Assembly: GCF_023893635.1 (NCBI RefSeq)
Contig: NZ_JAMWYK010000001.1
Location: 1-64,000, forward strand
Length of the DNA: 64,000 bases
Origin: Fructobacillus apis
Lineage (GTDB): Bacteria > Bacillota > Bacilli > Lactobacillales > Lactobacillaceae
Direction: 5' to 3'
Shown here one piece after another: positions 34,315 through 43,078 of this stretch (the stretch's first letter is position 1; each line of letters begins with the position of its first letter). The translations under genes were made by a program, and so were the position numbers. Under the pieces are notes generated by a model, which was not told the DNA's origin, did no database searches, and saw only the letters and a list, made by a program, of their open reading frames with translations.

Positions 34315-36132
34315 TTAAAGTTTTACGCCGTATTCTTCGAAGAATTCAGGCAGCGTCTTCAGTTCTTGACCATCGTAGCTGTCCAAGAACTCGCGAACGT
34401 TCTTTGGGTGCTTCAATTCAAGGTTACTGTTGTAGGTTGGATTGATGCTTTCTTCAAAATGACCATCCACTTCCTTCAGCTGCAATTCTTCGACTGGCAA
34501 TGAACGCTCATCCGAAATCTTAACGTCAATTAAGAATGGACGACCTTCCTTAGTGACCTTGACCGCACGGTCAAAGGCCGCTGGCAAATCCTGAGGGTCG
34601 CGTACTTCGACACCTTCAACCCCCATGCCATCCGCAATCTTAGCGAAGTTTTGGTCGGCCAAGTGAATACCAGAGTGGTACATGGAAACGTCATCTTGTT
34701 CAGACTTAATGAAGTTCAAGGTAGCGTTTGAGGTAATCACATTGATGATTGGCAAGCCATACTTACGTTCTGTGACCAGGTCTTGCATGATCATGGAGAA
34801 GGCACCGTCACCAGCCACTTGAATGGCTTGACGGTCTGGATAAGACATCTTCGCTGCCAAGGCACCAGGCAATCCAGTTCCCATGGAAGCAAAGAGCGCT
34901 GAAATCACCATCTTTTGCTTCTTTGACACGTGCAAATGACGGAAGGCGTTAATGATGTTGTCACCAACGTCGATTGAGAAGATGGCGTCATCTTCGGCAA
35001 TTCGGTTGATTTGCTTGTAGATGCTTTCGGCGCGGATTGGTGTTTTTGTGTTGTCTTCCTGCTTCTTCATGTAAGACTGCCAGTTTTTGTTATCCGCAAT
35101 GGCTGCCTGCATGAATGGGCGTTGTTGAACGGGTTCTGATTCCTTCAAGGCTGCCTCGACAAAGGCTGTGGCGTCGGCCCAAATCCCCAGGTCAAGTTCG
35201 TGGTGACGACCAAGTTCAACCCGGTCGTTATCGACCTGAATGAACTTGAAGTCGTGGGTCTGATAGACCAAATCTGCAAATGGGAAATCGGTTCCCAACG
35301 CAATGACTAAGTCGGCCGAAGCCATGATTTCATCGGCAGCCTTGTGAGCCGCACGGTTAGACATCCCTAAGTTTCCTTCGTAGGATTCGTCCACGTAACC
35401 CTTGGCCAATCCAGTCATAACCAAAGGAATTTGAAGCTTCTTTGACAGTTCGATTAAGGCATCGCCACCGTCTTGAATACCACGTCCAACGTGGATGACC
35501 GGACGCTTAGCATCCTTGACCATGCGTAAGAACTCCTGGATTTCATGCTCACTTGGTTCAACCTTTGGCGCGACCTTATCGTCACTCGAACTGTGGGATG
35601 AATACTTCCGTTCTGGAATCTGTTCGTATCCCAAGTTGTTTGGGATAATCACGACGGCCACACCGCGGTTCTTGTAGGCTTCGCGAATGGCTTGGTCGAC
35701 CACTTGTGGCAGACTCTTAGCCGTCATGACAGTCCGGCAGTAGACGGACACGTCTTCAAAAATTGGGTCTTCGTTAAACTCCTGGAAGAAGTGTTTGTTC
35801 ATCACAGCGGTTCCGGTCTGTCCGACTAAGGCTAAGACTGGTGCGTGATCCTCACGGGCATCGTAGAGCCCGGTGAGTAAGTTGGTGGCACCAGGTCCGG
35901 CTGACCCGAAGGCAACCCCAATCTTACCCGTTAATTTGGCATCGGCTGAAGCCGCCATCGCCCCAACTTGTTCGTGGCGAATTTGGACGTACTTCAATCG
36001 ATCTTTTTCATCGGCGAGTGCAGCCATCGTGGAGTTAAAGGAACCTCCAGGATAGCCGTAGAGGTGGTCGACACCCCAACTCTCCAATACTTGTAACATT
36101 GCGACGCTTGCTGACACGGTTTTTTCTGACAT
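34315..36132 (-). CDS. pox: Pyruvate oxidase (acetyl-phosphate and H2O2 forming)
   Basis: A 605-residue ThDP/FAD enzyme that turns pyruvate, phosphate and oxygen into acetyl phosphate, CO2 and hydrogen peroxide. Seen: the N-terminal ThDP domain with GYPGGSFNS and the catalytic Glu in RHEQVGAMAA, the central FAD domain (about residues 190-340), and the C-terminal ThDP motif GDGAFSMIMQDLVTERKY.LP..N. The YNSNLELKHPKNVREFLDSYDGQELKTLPEF ending and the length match lactobacillar Pox (about 603) rather than acetolactate synthase. Preceded by AACAGGAGA. Single gene under TTTAAC-18-TATACT. No catalase is visible in the window. Confidence 0.93.
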   Translation of the reverse strand: MSEKTVSASVAMLQVLESWGVDHLYGYPGGSFNSTMAALADEKDRLKYVQIRHEQVGAMAASADAKLTGKIGVAFGSAGPGATNLLTGLYDAREDHAPVLALVGQTGTAVMNKHFFQEFNEDPIFEDVSVYCRTVMTAKSLPQVVDQAIREAYKNRGVAVVIIPNNLGYEQIPERKYSSHSSSDDKVAPKVEPSEHEIQEFLRMVKDAKRPVIHVGRGIQDGGDALIELSKKLQIPLVMTGLAKGYVDESYEGNLGMSNRAAHKAADEIMASADLVIALGTDFPFADLVYQTHDFKFIQVDNDRVELGRHHELDLGIWADATAFVEAALKESEPVQQRPFMQAAIADNKNWQSYMKKQEDNTKTPIRAESIYKQINRIAEDDAIFSIDVGDNIINAFRHLHVSKKQKMVISALFASMGTGLPGALAAKMSYPDRQAIQVAGDGAFSMIMQDLVTERKYGLPIINVITSNATLNFIKSEQDDVSMYHSGIHLADQNFAKIADGMGVEGVEVRDPQDLPAAFDRAVKVTKEGRPFLIDVKISDERSLPVEELQLKEVDGHFEESINPTYNSNLELKHPKNVREFLDSYDGQELKTLPEFFEEYGVKL

Positions 36133-36163
36133 AAAGCTATCTCCTGTTCTTCAATTTAACTTC

Positions 36164-36193
36164 AGTATAGTCTTCCTTTTTCACTTTGTTAAA
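36164..36193 (-). promoter_or_regulatory. Promoter of the pyruvate oxidase gene
   Basis: Minus strand TTTAAC (36188-36193), an 18-nt spacer and TATACT (36164-36169). No clear cre site was recognised. Confidence 0.6.
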
Positions 36194-36220
36194 TTTTTAA
36201 GAAATACAGGACGTGATTTG

Positions 36221-36481
36221 TTATTGCCAGCTAATTGGAAGCGGCGTCTTGGCTTTTAACGCCTTTAAGAAAGACGCCTTTTCTTGTTCGCTTCGGTAGG
36301 AAACCGCCTTCACTTGTCGCGAAATCGTGGCGTGGCCAATGCGTCCCCATTCAAAGAACACATTGATGGTTTGTTTTTTTTCAATGTCCACCAAGATGAT
36401 TTCATACAAGGTGTTGTGCAGCTTCTTAAAAAGCGGTTCGATTGTCTGCACAATCGCTCTGATGTCAGCTTCGTTTGCCAT
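36221..36481 (-). CDS. 86-residue protein at the end of the SOS polymerase operon
   Basis: The start is the ATG at 36481, with GGAGGT seven bases before it; the frame overlaps the preceding gene by 17 nt. The sequence is amphipathic, with FFEWGRIGHATISRQVKAV in the middle, and has no membrane helix. I do not recognise a family. Its place as third gene of a LexA-boxed unit suggests a role in damage tolerance, or simply co-transcription. No hairpin terminator was seen after it. Confidence 0.7.
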   Translation of the reverse strand: MANEADIRAIVQTIEPLFKKLHNTLYEIILVDIEKKQTINVFFEWGRIGHATISRQVKAVSYRSEQEKASFLKALKAKTPLPISWQ

Positions 36482-36866
36482 GTAATACCTCCACAAAACG
36501 AATGCTCTCCCAGTTCAGTTTCTCTTCTCCTAGATAAAAGCCCTCCCGATGAAAGTCCGAAACGACCCCTTCTTTGACCAATGGAATTTGCCCATCCTTA
36601 TCCAGTTGATTTTCCTGTAAGCGAATGGGCTGAATGATTTCCTGTGCCTCTTTCACCCGGGCCATCATCTCATCCAATGGTAGTGCAGGCAGCCAACTAG
36701 CCTGTTCCTGCCTCTCGGCTAAGCGTGCCTTCTCCTTCAGCTTGGCCGTGTGGTCAGACAGGAAAAAGCCGTTCCACTTCACCTTGCCGCGTTCGCGGTA
36801 GTCGTGTTCGAAGTAGGCTTTGACGGTTGAAAGCCACTCTTCTTCCTTCAAAGACTCACTACTCAT
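36465..36866 (-). CDS. YolD-like protein, partner of the Y-family polymerase
   Basis: A 133-residue protein starting at the ATG at 36866 (TGGAGGAAA upstream), overlapping the polymerase gene by 8 nt. The stretch YRERGKVKWNGFFLSDHTAKLKEKARL resembles the start of YolD-like proteins, which in Firmicutes are usually encoded directly after UvrX-type polymerases. The second half (VVSDFHREGFYLGEEKLNWESI) fits the small beta-rich end of the family. The function of YolD-like proteins is not established. The family call rests on one motif plus context. Confidence 0.6.
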   Translation of the reverse strand: MSSESLKEEEWLSTVKAYFEHDYRERGKVKWNGFFLSDHTAKLKEKARLAERQEQASWLPALPLDEMMARVKEAQEIIQPIRLQENQLDKDGQIPLVKEGVVSDFHREGFYLGEEKLNWESIRFVEVLHGKRS

Positions 36867-38208
36867 AAGCGTTTCCTCCATTGTGTCCACCCACAAGGTT
36901 GGCACGGGAAATCGCCGTTGCCCCCTGTTCCAAGGAAATCGAACGAACAATGGCGGCCGTTCCAAAACGCTTTCGAATCTGATCGACCGCTTCATCGAGT
37001 GGTGACTGCTTCTCCGCTTTCTCCGGGACGGTATCTTCTGCTGGCTGCTCAAACAAAGATAGCGTTTGGACGTTGTCTTCATTCAATCCACCCATCGATA
37101 CCCCGACGTTTCGCACCGCCTGTCCCGTCCAATTTTCGTTAAAGACGCGACGCAAAACAGCCATCAAGTTCTGACTGTTGTTGCTTGGCTCGATACGCAC
37201 GGTTTTGTGCAGCCCGCGCTCTGGGTCGTGTCGTTCATCAAAGGCCGCGTACTCCTTCGCGTACCCGAGATAAAGGCTGACCAGCGAGGCTTGCACGTTG
37301 TGGGCACGCAAGCGGGAGGCCACCTGGTCGGCCATCTCCATGATGACGACCTCTAAGTTGGCCCGCTTCACGTAGTTGTAAGGCAAAACCTGTGAGTTGC
37401 CATAGGTCTTGTCCTTTGGTTTTATGTCTTCTGTGATGTCTGAACGGTCAATTCCCCAGGCAAGGGCAAAGAGTTGCTCACCTAAAAGCCCCAACTTCTT
37501 CTTCAAGATGTACGGGTTGTAGTGGGCCAAGTCGCCCACCGTGTTAATGCCCCAGCGCTTTAACTTTTCCGCCGTTTTCTTACCAATTGACCAAACTTTG
37601 CCAAAGTCAGAAACGGGCCAGAGCACTTCGGGCAGATCCTCGAAATGCCATTCCGCCAGCAGGTGCTTGTCTTTTTTTGCGGCTAAATCTAAGGCGAGCT
37701 TTGCCATGACAGGACTCTCACCAATCCCAACCGAAACGTAAATCCCGGTTTCTCTTAGGACGTGCTTTTGAATCGCTTGCGCCACTTCCTTCGGCGACTC
37801 CCCGAACAGGCGCCAGAAATCGGTCACGTCTAAGATTGATTCATCAATCGAATACGGCAGTAAGTGATCAGCATCCACGTACTGCTGGTAGATACCATTG
37901 ATTTCCAGATTCTTCTTAATGTATAAATTCATGCGCGGTTCAGCCTTCACTAAGCCCGGCATGTCCGGTACATCCTTTTGTCTCGTGACATTGGAGATAC
38001 CTAATTTTTTCTTGGCCATCGGTGACGAGGCCAAAACGAGTCCCCCTGAAATGTTTTCTTGATGGGACATCACAACAAGCATTGCCTTCAACGGGTTCAA
38101 ATGTCGCTCCACACATTCAACACTCGCGTAAAAACTCTTTGAATCAATCAGAAAAACGACTCGGCGCTGCTCTTTTTCAAAGACGGATTCAATCGATTTT
38201 GCTTCCAT
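36859..38208 (-). CDS. Y-family DNA polymerase (UvrX/UmuC-like)
   Basis: A 449-residue lesion-bypass polymerase; the start is the ATG at 38208, with AAGGGGGAC upstream. Seen: palm motif FLIDSKSFYASVE (catalytic Asp about residue 19), the second acidic pair in YSIDESILDVTDFW, helix-hairpin-helix VWSIGKKTAEKLKRWGI, and the little-finger domain with PYNYVKRANLEVVI. It is of the UvrX/ImpB type found with YolD-like genes, not the shorter DinB. A LexA box fills the promoter spacer, so it should be SOS-induced. A C-terminal region (about 385-449) with NVQTLSLFEQP could hold a clamp-binding motif (QTLSLF). Confidence 0.92.
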   Translation of the reverse strand: MEAKSIESVFEKEQRRVVFLIDSKSFYASVECVERHLNPLKAMLVVMSHQENISGGLVLASSPMAKKKLGISNVTRQKDVPDMPGLVKAEPRMNLYIKKNLEINGIYQQYVDADHLLPYSIDESILDVTDFWRLFGESPKEVAQAIQKHVLRETGIYVSVGIGESPVMAKLALDLAAKKDKHLLAEWHFEDLPEVLWPVSDFGKVWSIGKKTAEKLKRWGINTVGDLAHYNPYILKKKLGLLGEQLFALAWGIDRSDITEDIKPKDKTYGNSQVLPYNYVKRANLEVVIMEMADQVASRLRAHNVQASLVSLYLGYAKEYAAFDERHDPERGLHKTVRIEPSNNSQNLMAVLRRVFNENWTGQAVRNVGVSMGGLNEDNVQTLSLFEQPAEDTVPEKAEKQSPLDEAVDQIRKRFGTAAIVRSISLEQGATAISRANLVGGHNGGNAYE

Positions 38209-38238
38209 GACGTCCCCCTTTCGGTTTGTTCCTTTTTC

Positions 38239-38267
38239 ATTATACGAACAGATGTTCGTATATGCAA
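38239..38267 (-). promoter_or_regulatory. SOS promoter with LexA box in the spacer
   Basis: Minus strand TTGCAT (38262-38267), a 17-nt spacer and TATAAT (38239-38244). The spacer contains CGAACAGATGTTCG (38245-38258), a match to the Gram-positive LexA/DinR consensus CGAACRNRYGTTYG. LexA bound there would block RNA polymerase completely. Confidence 0.92.
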
Positions 38268-38303
38268 GCAAAAAATGCCGAAAGTTTTCGACGGAAAAAC
38301 ACC

Positions 38304-38343
38304 ATAAAAAAAGAAGGAAGAAACTGCCTAAACAGTCCCTTCC
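38304..38343 (-). terminator. Terminator of glyA-ygfA
   Basis: An 11-bp stem (38316-38326 with 38333-38343), with two G·U pairs on the minus strand, then seven T residues. Confidence 0.8.
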
Positions 38344-38348
38344 ATCTA

Positions 38349-38909
38349 TTATTTGATCAAGTGTTTAACGGGCTGGTCGAACTCATCAACCGCCCACTTT
38401 CCCGAAATGCTTTGTTCTTCCAGCACGAGGCTCACGGACTCGCCTTGGTAACCTTGTAAGAAGCGGTCGTAGTAACCGCCACCAAACCCCAGTCGCATCT
38501 GACTGTCTTCGTCGAAGGCTAAGCCCGGAACCAAGACAAGGTCAATTTTCGAAGGCAAGACTACCTCGCTATCAACGGCTTCCAGTAAGCCGTATGGCGG
38601 CGTAGCCACCAGTTTCGTTTCTTCGTCATAGTGACAAAAAGACAATCCTCGATTTGGCTCGACCTTCGCGAGTACCACCGCCTTCCCTTCTTCCCAAGCC
38701 CGTTCAATCACCGGCTTGGTGTCGAGTTCAAAGGGCATCGAAAGCGTCACGGCAACGCACTGCGAAGACTGCCAGACGACCGAGTCAAAGAGCAGTTGGT
38801 GCAAGCGTTTTTCTTCCGCCCGCTTTTTCGAAGCAGCACTTTCAGCAAGGTTTCGGAGGCGTAATCGCTGGCCCTCGCGCACGACTTTTTTAGCTAATAA
38901 ATCCGTCAT
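38349..38909 (-). CDS. ygfA: 5-formyltetrahydrofolate cyclo-ligase
   Basis: A 186-residue enzyme that uses ATP to turn 5-formyl-THF into 5,10-methenyl-THF, which keeps folates usable. Seen: AVTLSMPFELDTKPVIERAWEEGKAVVLAKV, and the signature DLVLVPGLAFDEDSQMRLGFGGGYYDRFL. The start is the ATG at 38909, with GAGGTGG before it. It follows glyA after 24 nt in the same unit; 5-formyl-THF is made by a side reaction of GlyA, so the pairing makes biochemical sense. Confidence 0.93.
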   Translation of the reverse strand: MTDLLAKKVVREGQRLRLRNLAESAASKKRAEEKRLHQLLFDSVVWQSSQCVAVTLSMPFELDTKPVIERAWEEGKAVVLAKVEPNRGLSFCHYDEETKLVATPPYGLLEAVDSEVVLPSKIDLVLVPGLAFDEDSQMRLGFGGGYYDRFLQGYQGESVSLVLEEQSISGKWAVDEFDQPVKHLIK

Positions 38910-38933
38910 TACCACCTCAATTTATAAGTAAAC

Positions 38934-40166
38934 TTATGGCATTGGGTGCGCCATCACAAGAAGTTCCGCTTCTTTCTTAATCTGCTTCAACTTTGCTTCG
39001 TCGTCGGCGTTGTTCAAGGCGTCGGCGATCAAGTGCGCCACCTTACGGCTGGCTTCTTCGTCGAAACCACGCGTCGTAATCGCCGCGGTACCGATTCGGA
39101 TACCAGACGTCACGAACGGTGAACGCGTTTCGTTTGGCAGGGCTTCCTTGTTGGTCGTGATGGACACGCGGTCCAAAAGTTCCTGGGCTTCCTTCCCAGT
39201 CAAACCAGTTTCCATGAGGTCCAAGTTAAAGAGGTGGTTATCCGTTCCACCTGCGACAACGCGGATGTTGTCAGCTTCGTTAAAGACCTCGGCCATGGCC
39301 TTTGAGTTCTTGATGACCTGAGCAGCGTATTCCTTGAATTCTGGCTGCAAGGCTTCCCCGAAGGCAACGGCCTTACCCGCAATCACGTGTTCCAAAGGAC
39401 CACCCTGTGATCCAGGGAAGATGGCTGAGTTGATTTGCTTGGCGTACTTTTCCTGTGACAGGATGATTCCCCCACGTGGCCCACGCAACGTCTTGTGCGT
39501 CGTTGATGTCACAACGTCTGCGATACCGACTGGGTTTTGGTGCAAACCAGCCGCAACCAATCCAGCGATGTGGGCCATGTCGACCATCAGGTAAGCACCA
39601 ACTTCATCTGCGATTTCACGAAACTTCTTGAAGTCGATGAAACGCGAGTAGGCGGAAGCACCGGCCACAATCATCTGTGGCTTTACTTCAAGGGCCTGCT
39701 TACGAATCGCGTCGTAGTCCAACGTTTCCGTTTCAGGGTCCAAGCCGTAGCTTTCAGAATGGTACATCTTACCTGAGAAGGAAACCTTAGCACCGTGGGT
39801 CAAGTGACCACCGGCGTCCAAGCCCATTCCCAAAATCGTGTCGCCCGGCTTCAAGAAGGCCATGTAAACGGCAGCGTTAGCCTGTGAACCAGAGTGTGGT
39901 TGCACGTTGGCATATTCAGCCCCGAAGAGTTCCTTCAAACGGTCGATGGCAGCCTGTTCGATAACGTCGACGTATTCCGTCCCTCCGTAGTAACGCTTGT
40001 ATGGGTAACCTTCGGCGTACTTGTTCGTCAAAACAGAGCCCTGGGCTGCGCGAACAGCCGGTGAGGCAAAGTTTTCGGACGCAATCAATTCGATGGTCCG
40101 GTTTTGACGGGCGGCTTCCTGCTCAATGGCAGAGAAGATGAGGGTGTCCTTGTACTTTTGTGTCAT
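38934..40166 (-). CDS. glyA: Serine hydroxymethyltransferase
   Basis: A 410-residue PLP enzyme that converts serine and THF to glycine and methylene-THF. The start is the ATG at 40166 after TAGGAG. The PLP lysine lies in [35 protein letters not shown] and [14 protein letters not shown] are also present. It heads the glyA-ygfA unit of one-carbon metabolism. The leader contains a PurR-box-like core and an inverted repeat (40204-40254). Confidence 0.97.
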   Translation of the reverse strand: MTQKYKDTLIFSAIEQEAARQNRTIELIASENFASPAVRAAQGSVLTNKYAEGYPYKRYYGGTEYVDVIEQAAIDRLKELFGAEYANVQPHSGSQANAAVYMAFLKPGDTILGMGLDAGGHLTHGAKVSFSGKMYHSESYGLDPETETLDYDAIRKQALEVKPQMIVAGASAYSRFIDFKKFREIADEVGAYLMVDMAHIAGLVAAGLHQNPVGIADVVTSTTHKTLRGPRGGIILSQEKYAKQINSAIFPGSQGGPLEHVIAGKAVAFGEALQPEFKEYAAQVIKNSKAMAEVFNEADNIRVVAGGTDNHLFNLDLMETGLTGKEAQELLDRVSITTNKEALPNETRSPFVTSGIRIGTAAITTRGFDEEASRKVAHLIADALNNADDEAKLKQIKKEAELLVMAHPMP

Positions 40167-40201
40167 GTGCTTTTCTCCTACGTATATGTGATCCGGATGG
40201 C

Positions 40202-40254
40202 TTTTAGACACGATTGTCTAAAAATCCAAAAGCATTGTTTTAAGTATACCGAAC
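40202..40254 (-). promoter_or_regulatory. glyA leader: inverted repeat and PurR-box-like site
   Basis: TTTTAGACA at 40202-40210 pairs with TGTCTAAAA at 40215-40223 around CGAT, inside the leader. TATACCGAACTTT at 40245-40257 holds the CCGAAC core of PurR boxes and overlaps the TATACT -10 candidate on the minus strand. PurR control of glyA is known in relatives; here it is inferred from a single half site. Confidence 0.45.
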
Positions 40255-40300
40255 TTTCTTATCATTGACGCAAAATAATTCACTTAATTTTAGGCAAAAT

Positions 40301-40324
40301 AAAAAAGCAGGCTGGGCTGCTTTT
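40301..40324 (-). terminator. Terminator of recO-ansA
   Basis: AAAAGCAG pairs with CTGCTTTT; T-run on the minus strand. Confidence 0.75.
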
Positions 40325-40330
40325 AAACCA

Positions 40331-41296
40331 TTAAAACTCGTGCAAAAAGTTGGTCAACTCTTCTTGTGATAATTTGTTTTCCAAACCAATCAAAAGCTTC
40401 AAACGCGCTTTCTGACCGTTGACGGCCCGGGCGAAGATGGCACCTGACTTTTCAAGCTGAATTCCCCCACCAAGGTAATCGTAAACCGGTTCGGCAATTC
40501 CGTTAAAGGAACGGGAAACGATGACAACGGGAATGTTTTCGTCTAACAATTCCTGCACACCACGAGCGGCGTCTTCGCCGAGGTTCCCGGCACCAAGCGC
40601 TTCGATGATAATGCCGTCAACGTGCTCGCTGTTGGCAAAGAGTGACAGAATCTGACCGTCCATTCCGGCGTAGGCCTTCATGACGGGAATCTTCTTTTCG
40701 ACCTGTTCGATTGGGTAAACCATCGTTTCGGGCAGGTTGTAGAAGTAGATAATCTGTTGCTTGGTAATCATTCCCATTGGGCCGGAGATTGGTGAAGCAA
40801 AGGTCGCTACGTTGGTCGCGTGGGTCTTCGTTACGAAACGGGCCGCGTGGATTTCGTCGTTTAACACCACCATCACGCCGCGTCCGTAGGATTGGTCGTC
40901 CATCGCCGTCCGGAGCGCGATTTGGAAGTTATAAAGCCCGTCGGAACCGAGCTCGTTTGAGGAACGCATGGCACCGGTCATGACGACGGGGATGTCCAAA
41001 CCGAGCGTCTTGTCCAAGAAGAAGGACGTTTCCTCGAGCGTATCCGTTCCGTGTGTGATGACAACGCCGTCAAAGTCCTTGTCAGCGTTTTTCAGGCGCT
41101 TGTAGAGTGTCAGCATGTGCGAAGGCTTAATGTGCTCAGAAGGCACGTTAAAGATGTTTTCAACGGTAAGCTGCACGTCCTGCATTCCGAAGTTGGCGTC
41201 GTTTAGTGGATTGTTCTCACCCATCTCGACGTCGCCGTCTTCAGCGACGTGCATGGAAATCGTCCCACCGGTGTGTAATACCAGAATCTTCTTCAT
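40331..41296 (-). CDS. ansA: L-asparaginase, type I
   Basis: A 321-residue amidohydrolase that splits asparagine into aspartate and ammonia. Seen: catalytic Thr in LVLHTGGTIS (about residue 12), and the second site ITHGTDTLEETSFFLD with Thr and Asp, then the Lys-containing region PVVMTGAMRSSNE. No signal peptide, so it is cytosolic. The ribosome binding site GAGAGGA lies inside the end of recO, and the two genes are 3 nt apart. Coupling to recO looks incidental. Confidence 0.94.
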   Translation of the reverse strand: MKKILVLHTGGTISMHVAEDGDVEMGENNPLNDANFGMQDVQLTVENIFNVPSEHIKPSHMLTLYKRLKNADKDFDGVVITHGTDTLEETSFFLDKTLGLDIPVVMTGAMRSSNELGSDGLYNFQIALRTAMDDQSYGRGVMVVLNDEIHAARFVTKTHATNVATFASPISGPMGMITKQQIIYFYNLPETMVYPIEQVEKKIPVMKAYAGMDGQILSLFANSEHVDGIIIEALGAGNLGEDAARGVQELLDENIPVVIVSRSFNGIAEPVYDYLGGGIQLEKSGAIFARAVNGQKARLKLLIGLENKLSQEELTNFLHEF

Positions 41297-41299
41297 GAG

Positions 41300-42085
41300 C
41301 TAATCCTCTCTCTTTCTCGGTTTGATGGTAAGCTGCCCTTCGAAGGCGGCCATCTTTTGAATAAAACGCTTCTCTTTTGGTTGAAAACCAACTTGCCGGT
41401 CGTACAAATAATCGACCACTCGCTGAATTCCTCGCTTCGTCACGGTGGACAGCGTCACGGACCCCAACTTCGACAGATCGATGGTCGAAAAGAGACGCAG
41501 GTAGTAAACGGTCTTCTGGTCCAAGTGCAGGCGGTGGTCATCCATGTCAAAGTGGGACTTTTCAATAATCCCGTTGTACTTATCGGAGTAGTCAAAGTCA
41601 CCTTCGACCGCGCCCGTCATGGGGTCCGCCTGCCAATTAGGGGCCACACCGAAGATTGGCAACAGCTGCAGCTCGATGATGTTCGTCACCACCTGTGGAT
41701 CCTTTTGCGCGTTCAACTGCTCAAAGGCGGCCAAGAGTTTTTGATACCATTCCGGCTGCTTCACGTGCTCTTCAAAGGCAACGGTCACCAACTTGGCAAT
41801 CAAGGCGGCGTAGGCGGCTGTCGTCAGGTCTTCGACCACGTGTCGGTAGATCTTGCTTTCCTGAACGGAGTTGGCAAAGCCAAGGCCCTGCTTGTTCTTT
41901 GGATAGATTCCGTCAAGCACCACCCAGGTATAGGGTTGCCCAATCGGGCGCATGGCCGACTTGGACTTTTTCACCCCGCGGGCCATGACGGTGATAATTC
42001 CTTCGTCTTTGGTAAACACTTTGACGAGCAAATCGTTATCACGATAAGCCGTTGTGCTCAAAACCAGTCCTTCAATTAAAGCCAT
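41300..42085 (-). CDS. recO: DNA repair protein RecO
   Basis: A 261-residue mediator of RecFOR recombination. Seen: an N-terminal OB fold (VLSTTAYRDNDLLVKVFTKDEGIITVMARGVKKSKS), then the helical body with AYAALIAKLVTVAFEE. The zinc-finger cysteines of some RecO proteins are absent, which is not unusual in lactic acid bacteria. The start is the ATG at 42085 after GGGAGGT. It lies after era, as in many Firmicutes, but a terminator separates the two. Confidence 0.93.
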   Translation of the reverse strand: MALIEGLVLSTTAYRDNDLLVKVFTKDEGIITVMARGVKKSKSAMRPIGQPYTWVVLDGIYPKNKQGLGFANSVQESKIYRHVVEDLTTAAYAALIAKLVTVAFEEHVKQPEWYQKLLAAFEQLNAQKDPQVVTNIIELQLLPIFGVAPNWQADPMTGAVEGDFDYSDKYNGIIEKSHFDMDDHRLHLDQKTVYYLRLFSTIDLSKLGSVTLSTVTKRGIQRVVDYLYDRQVGFQPKEKRFIQKMAAFEGQLTIKPRKRED

Positions 42086-42120
42086 GGGCAACCTCCCTTC
42101 TCTTTTAATCTCTATGTACG

Positions 42121-42148
42121 AAAAAACGGCTAAAGTGTTCTTAGCCGT
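42121..42148 (-). terminator. Terminator of the phoH-ybeY-dgkA-era unit
   Basis: ACGGCTAA pairs with TTAGCCGT; six T residues follow on the minus strand. Confidence 0.8.
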
Positions 42149-42163
42149 CCTTCTTGCATTCTT

Positions 42164-43075
42164 TTAGAAGTCGTCCTTGCGGTATCCCAATGATTGGAGG
42201 GCTTGCGGACGATCACGCCAGCGTTCTTCCACCTTCACCCAGGTTTCCAGGAAGACACGGGAACCAAGCAAACGCTCGATGTCCTTACGGGCACGCGTAC
42301 CGATTTGCTTGATCATCTTTCCCTGCTTACCAATGACGATGTTCTTTTGCGTTGGACGTTCAACGACGATTGACGCCTGGATGTGCACAATGTCATCGTC
42401 ACCCGTTTCAATCTTGTCGATGACAACGGCGACGGAGTGCGGCACTTCCTGTTGCGTCAACTGCAAGACCTTTTCACGAATCAATTCAGCGATAACGAAT
42501 CGTTCGGGGTGGTCCGTCAACTGGTCGGCGTCGAAGTACTGAGGACCTTCGTCCAAGGTATCAACCACCGTGTCCAAGAGTTCGGGAACGTTGTCCCCTT
42601 CGCGAGCTGAAATTGGGAAGATTTCCGTCCATTCCGGCGCATCTTCTTGGTAAGTGTTGATGACTTCGAAGAGGTCTTCTTTTTTAAGTAAGTCCACTTT
42701 GTTAATCAAGAGGTAAATTGGCGTGTTCTTGACGTCCTTCAAACGGTCGATGATGTAGTTGTCACCGGCACCTCGCTTCTTGTCCGCGTCAATCACAAAC
42801 CAGATGGCGTCAGCTTCGTGCAAAGCAGAGAAAGCAGACTTCACCATGTAGTCCCCCAAAGAGTTTTGGGGTTTGTGGACACCAGGCGTGTCGATGAAGA
42901 CAACCTGCGCATCATCCGTCGTATAGATTCCTTGAATCTTGTTACGAGTGGTCTGGGCCTTGTTAGACATGATGGCAATCTTCTCACCAACGATACGGTT
43001 CAACAAGGTTGACTTTCCGACGTTTGGGCGACCAATGATCGCCACGAAACCGGACTTAAATCCTTCTTTTGTCAT
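42164..43075 (-). CDS. era: GTPase Era
   Basis: A 303-residue GTPase needed for 16S rRNA maturation and 30S assembly. Seen: G1 [10 protein letters not shown]2 region [14 protein letters not shown]3 DTPG(VHKP), G4 NKVD, and a C-terminal KH domain with [24 protein letters not shown] that binds the 16S 3' end. Normal length. It is the last gene of phoH-ybeY-dgkA-era, a conserved order in Firmicutes; the start is 3 nt after dgkA. Preceded by AAAGGA. Confidence 0.98.
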   Translation of the reverse strand: MTKEGFKSGFVAIIGRPNVGKSTLLNRIVGEKIAIMSNKAQTTRNKIQGIYTTDDAQVVFIDTPGVHKPQNSLGDYMVKSAFSALHEADAIWFVIDADKKRGAGDNYIIDRLKDVKNTPIYLLINKVDLLKKEDLFEVINTYQEDAPEWTEIFPISAREGDNVPELLDTVVDTLDEGPQYFDADQLTDHPERFVIAELIREKVLQLTQQEVPHSVAVVIDKIETGDDDIVHIQASIVVERPTQKNIVIGKQGKMIKQIGTRARKDIERLLGSRVFLETWVKVEERWRDRPQALQSLGYRKDDF

Positions 43076-43078
43076 AAT

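Noticed and set aside
34315-36132. Acetolactate synthase as the identity of the ThDP enzyme.
   Set aside because: Length, the C-terminal sequence and the RHEQVGAMAA/FAD region fit lactobacillar pyruvate oxidase better, and no diacetyl or branched-chain gene is adjacent.
40777-42079. Long plus-strand frames opposite ansA and recO (for example 41357-42079, 240 codons).
   Set aside because: They are shadows of well-supported minus-strand genes; no start signals or family resemblance.
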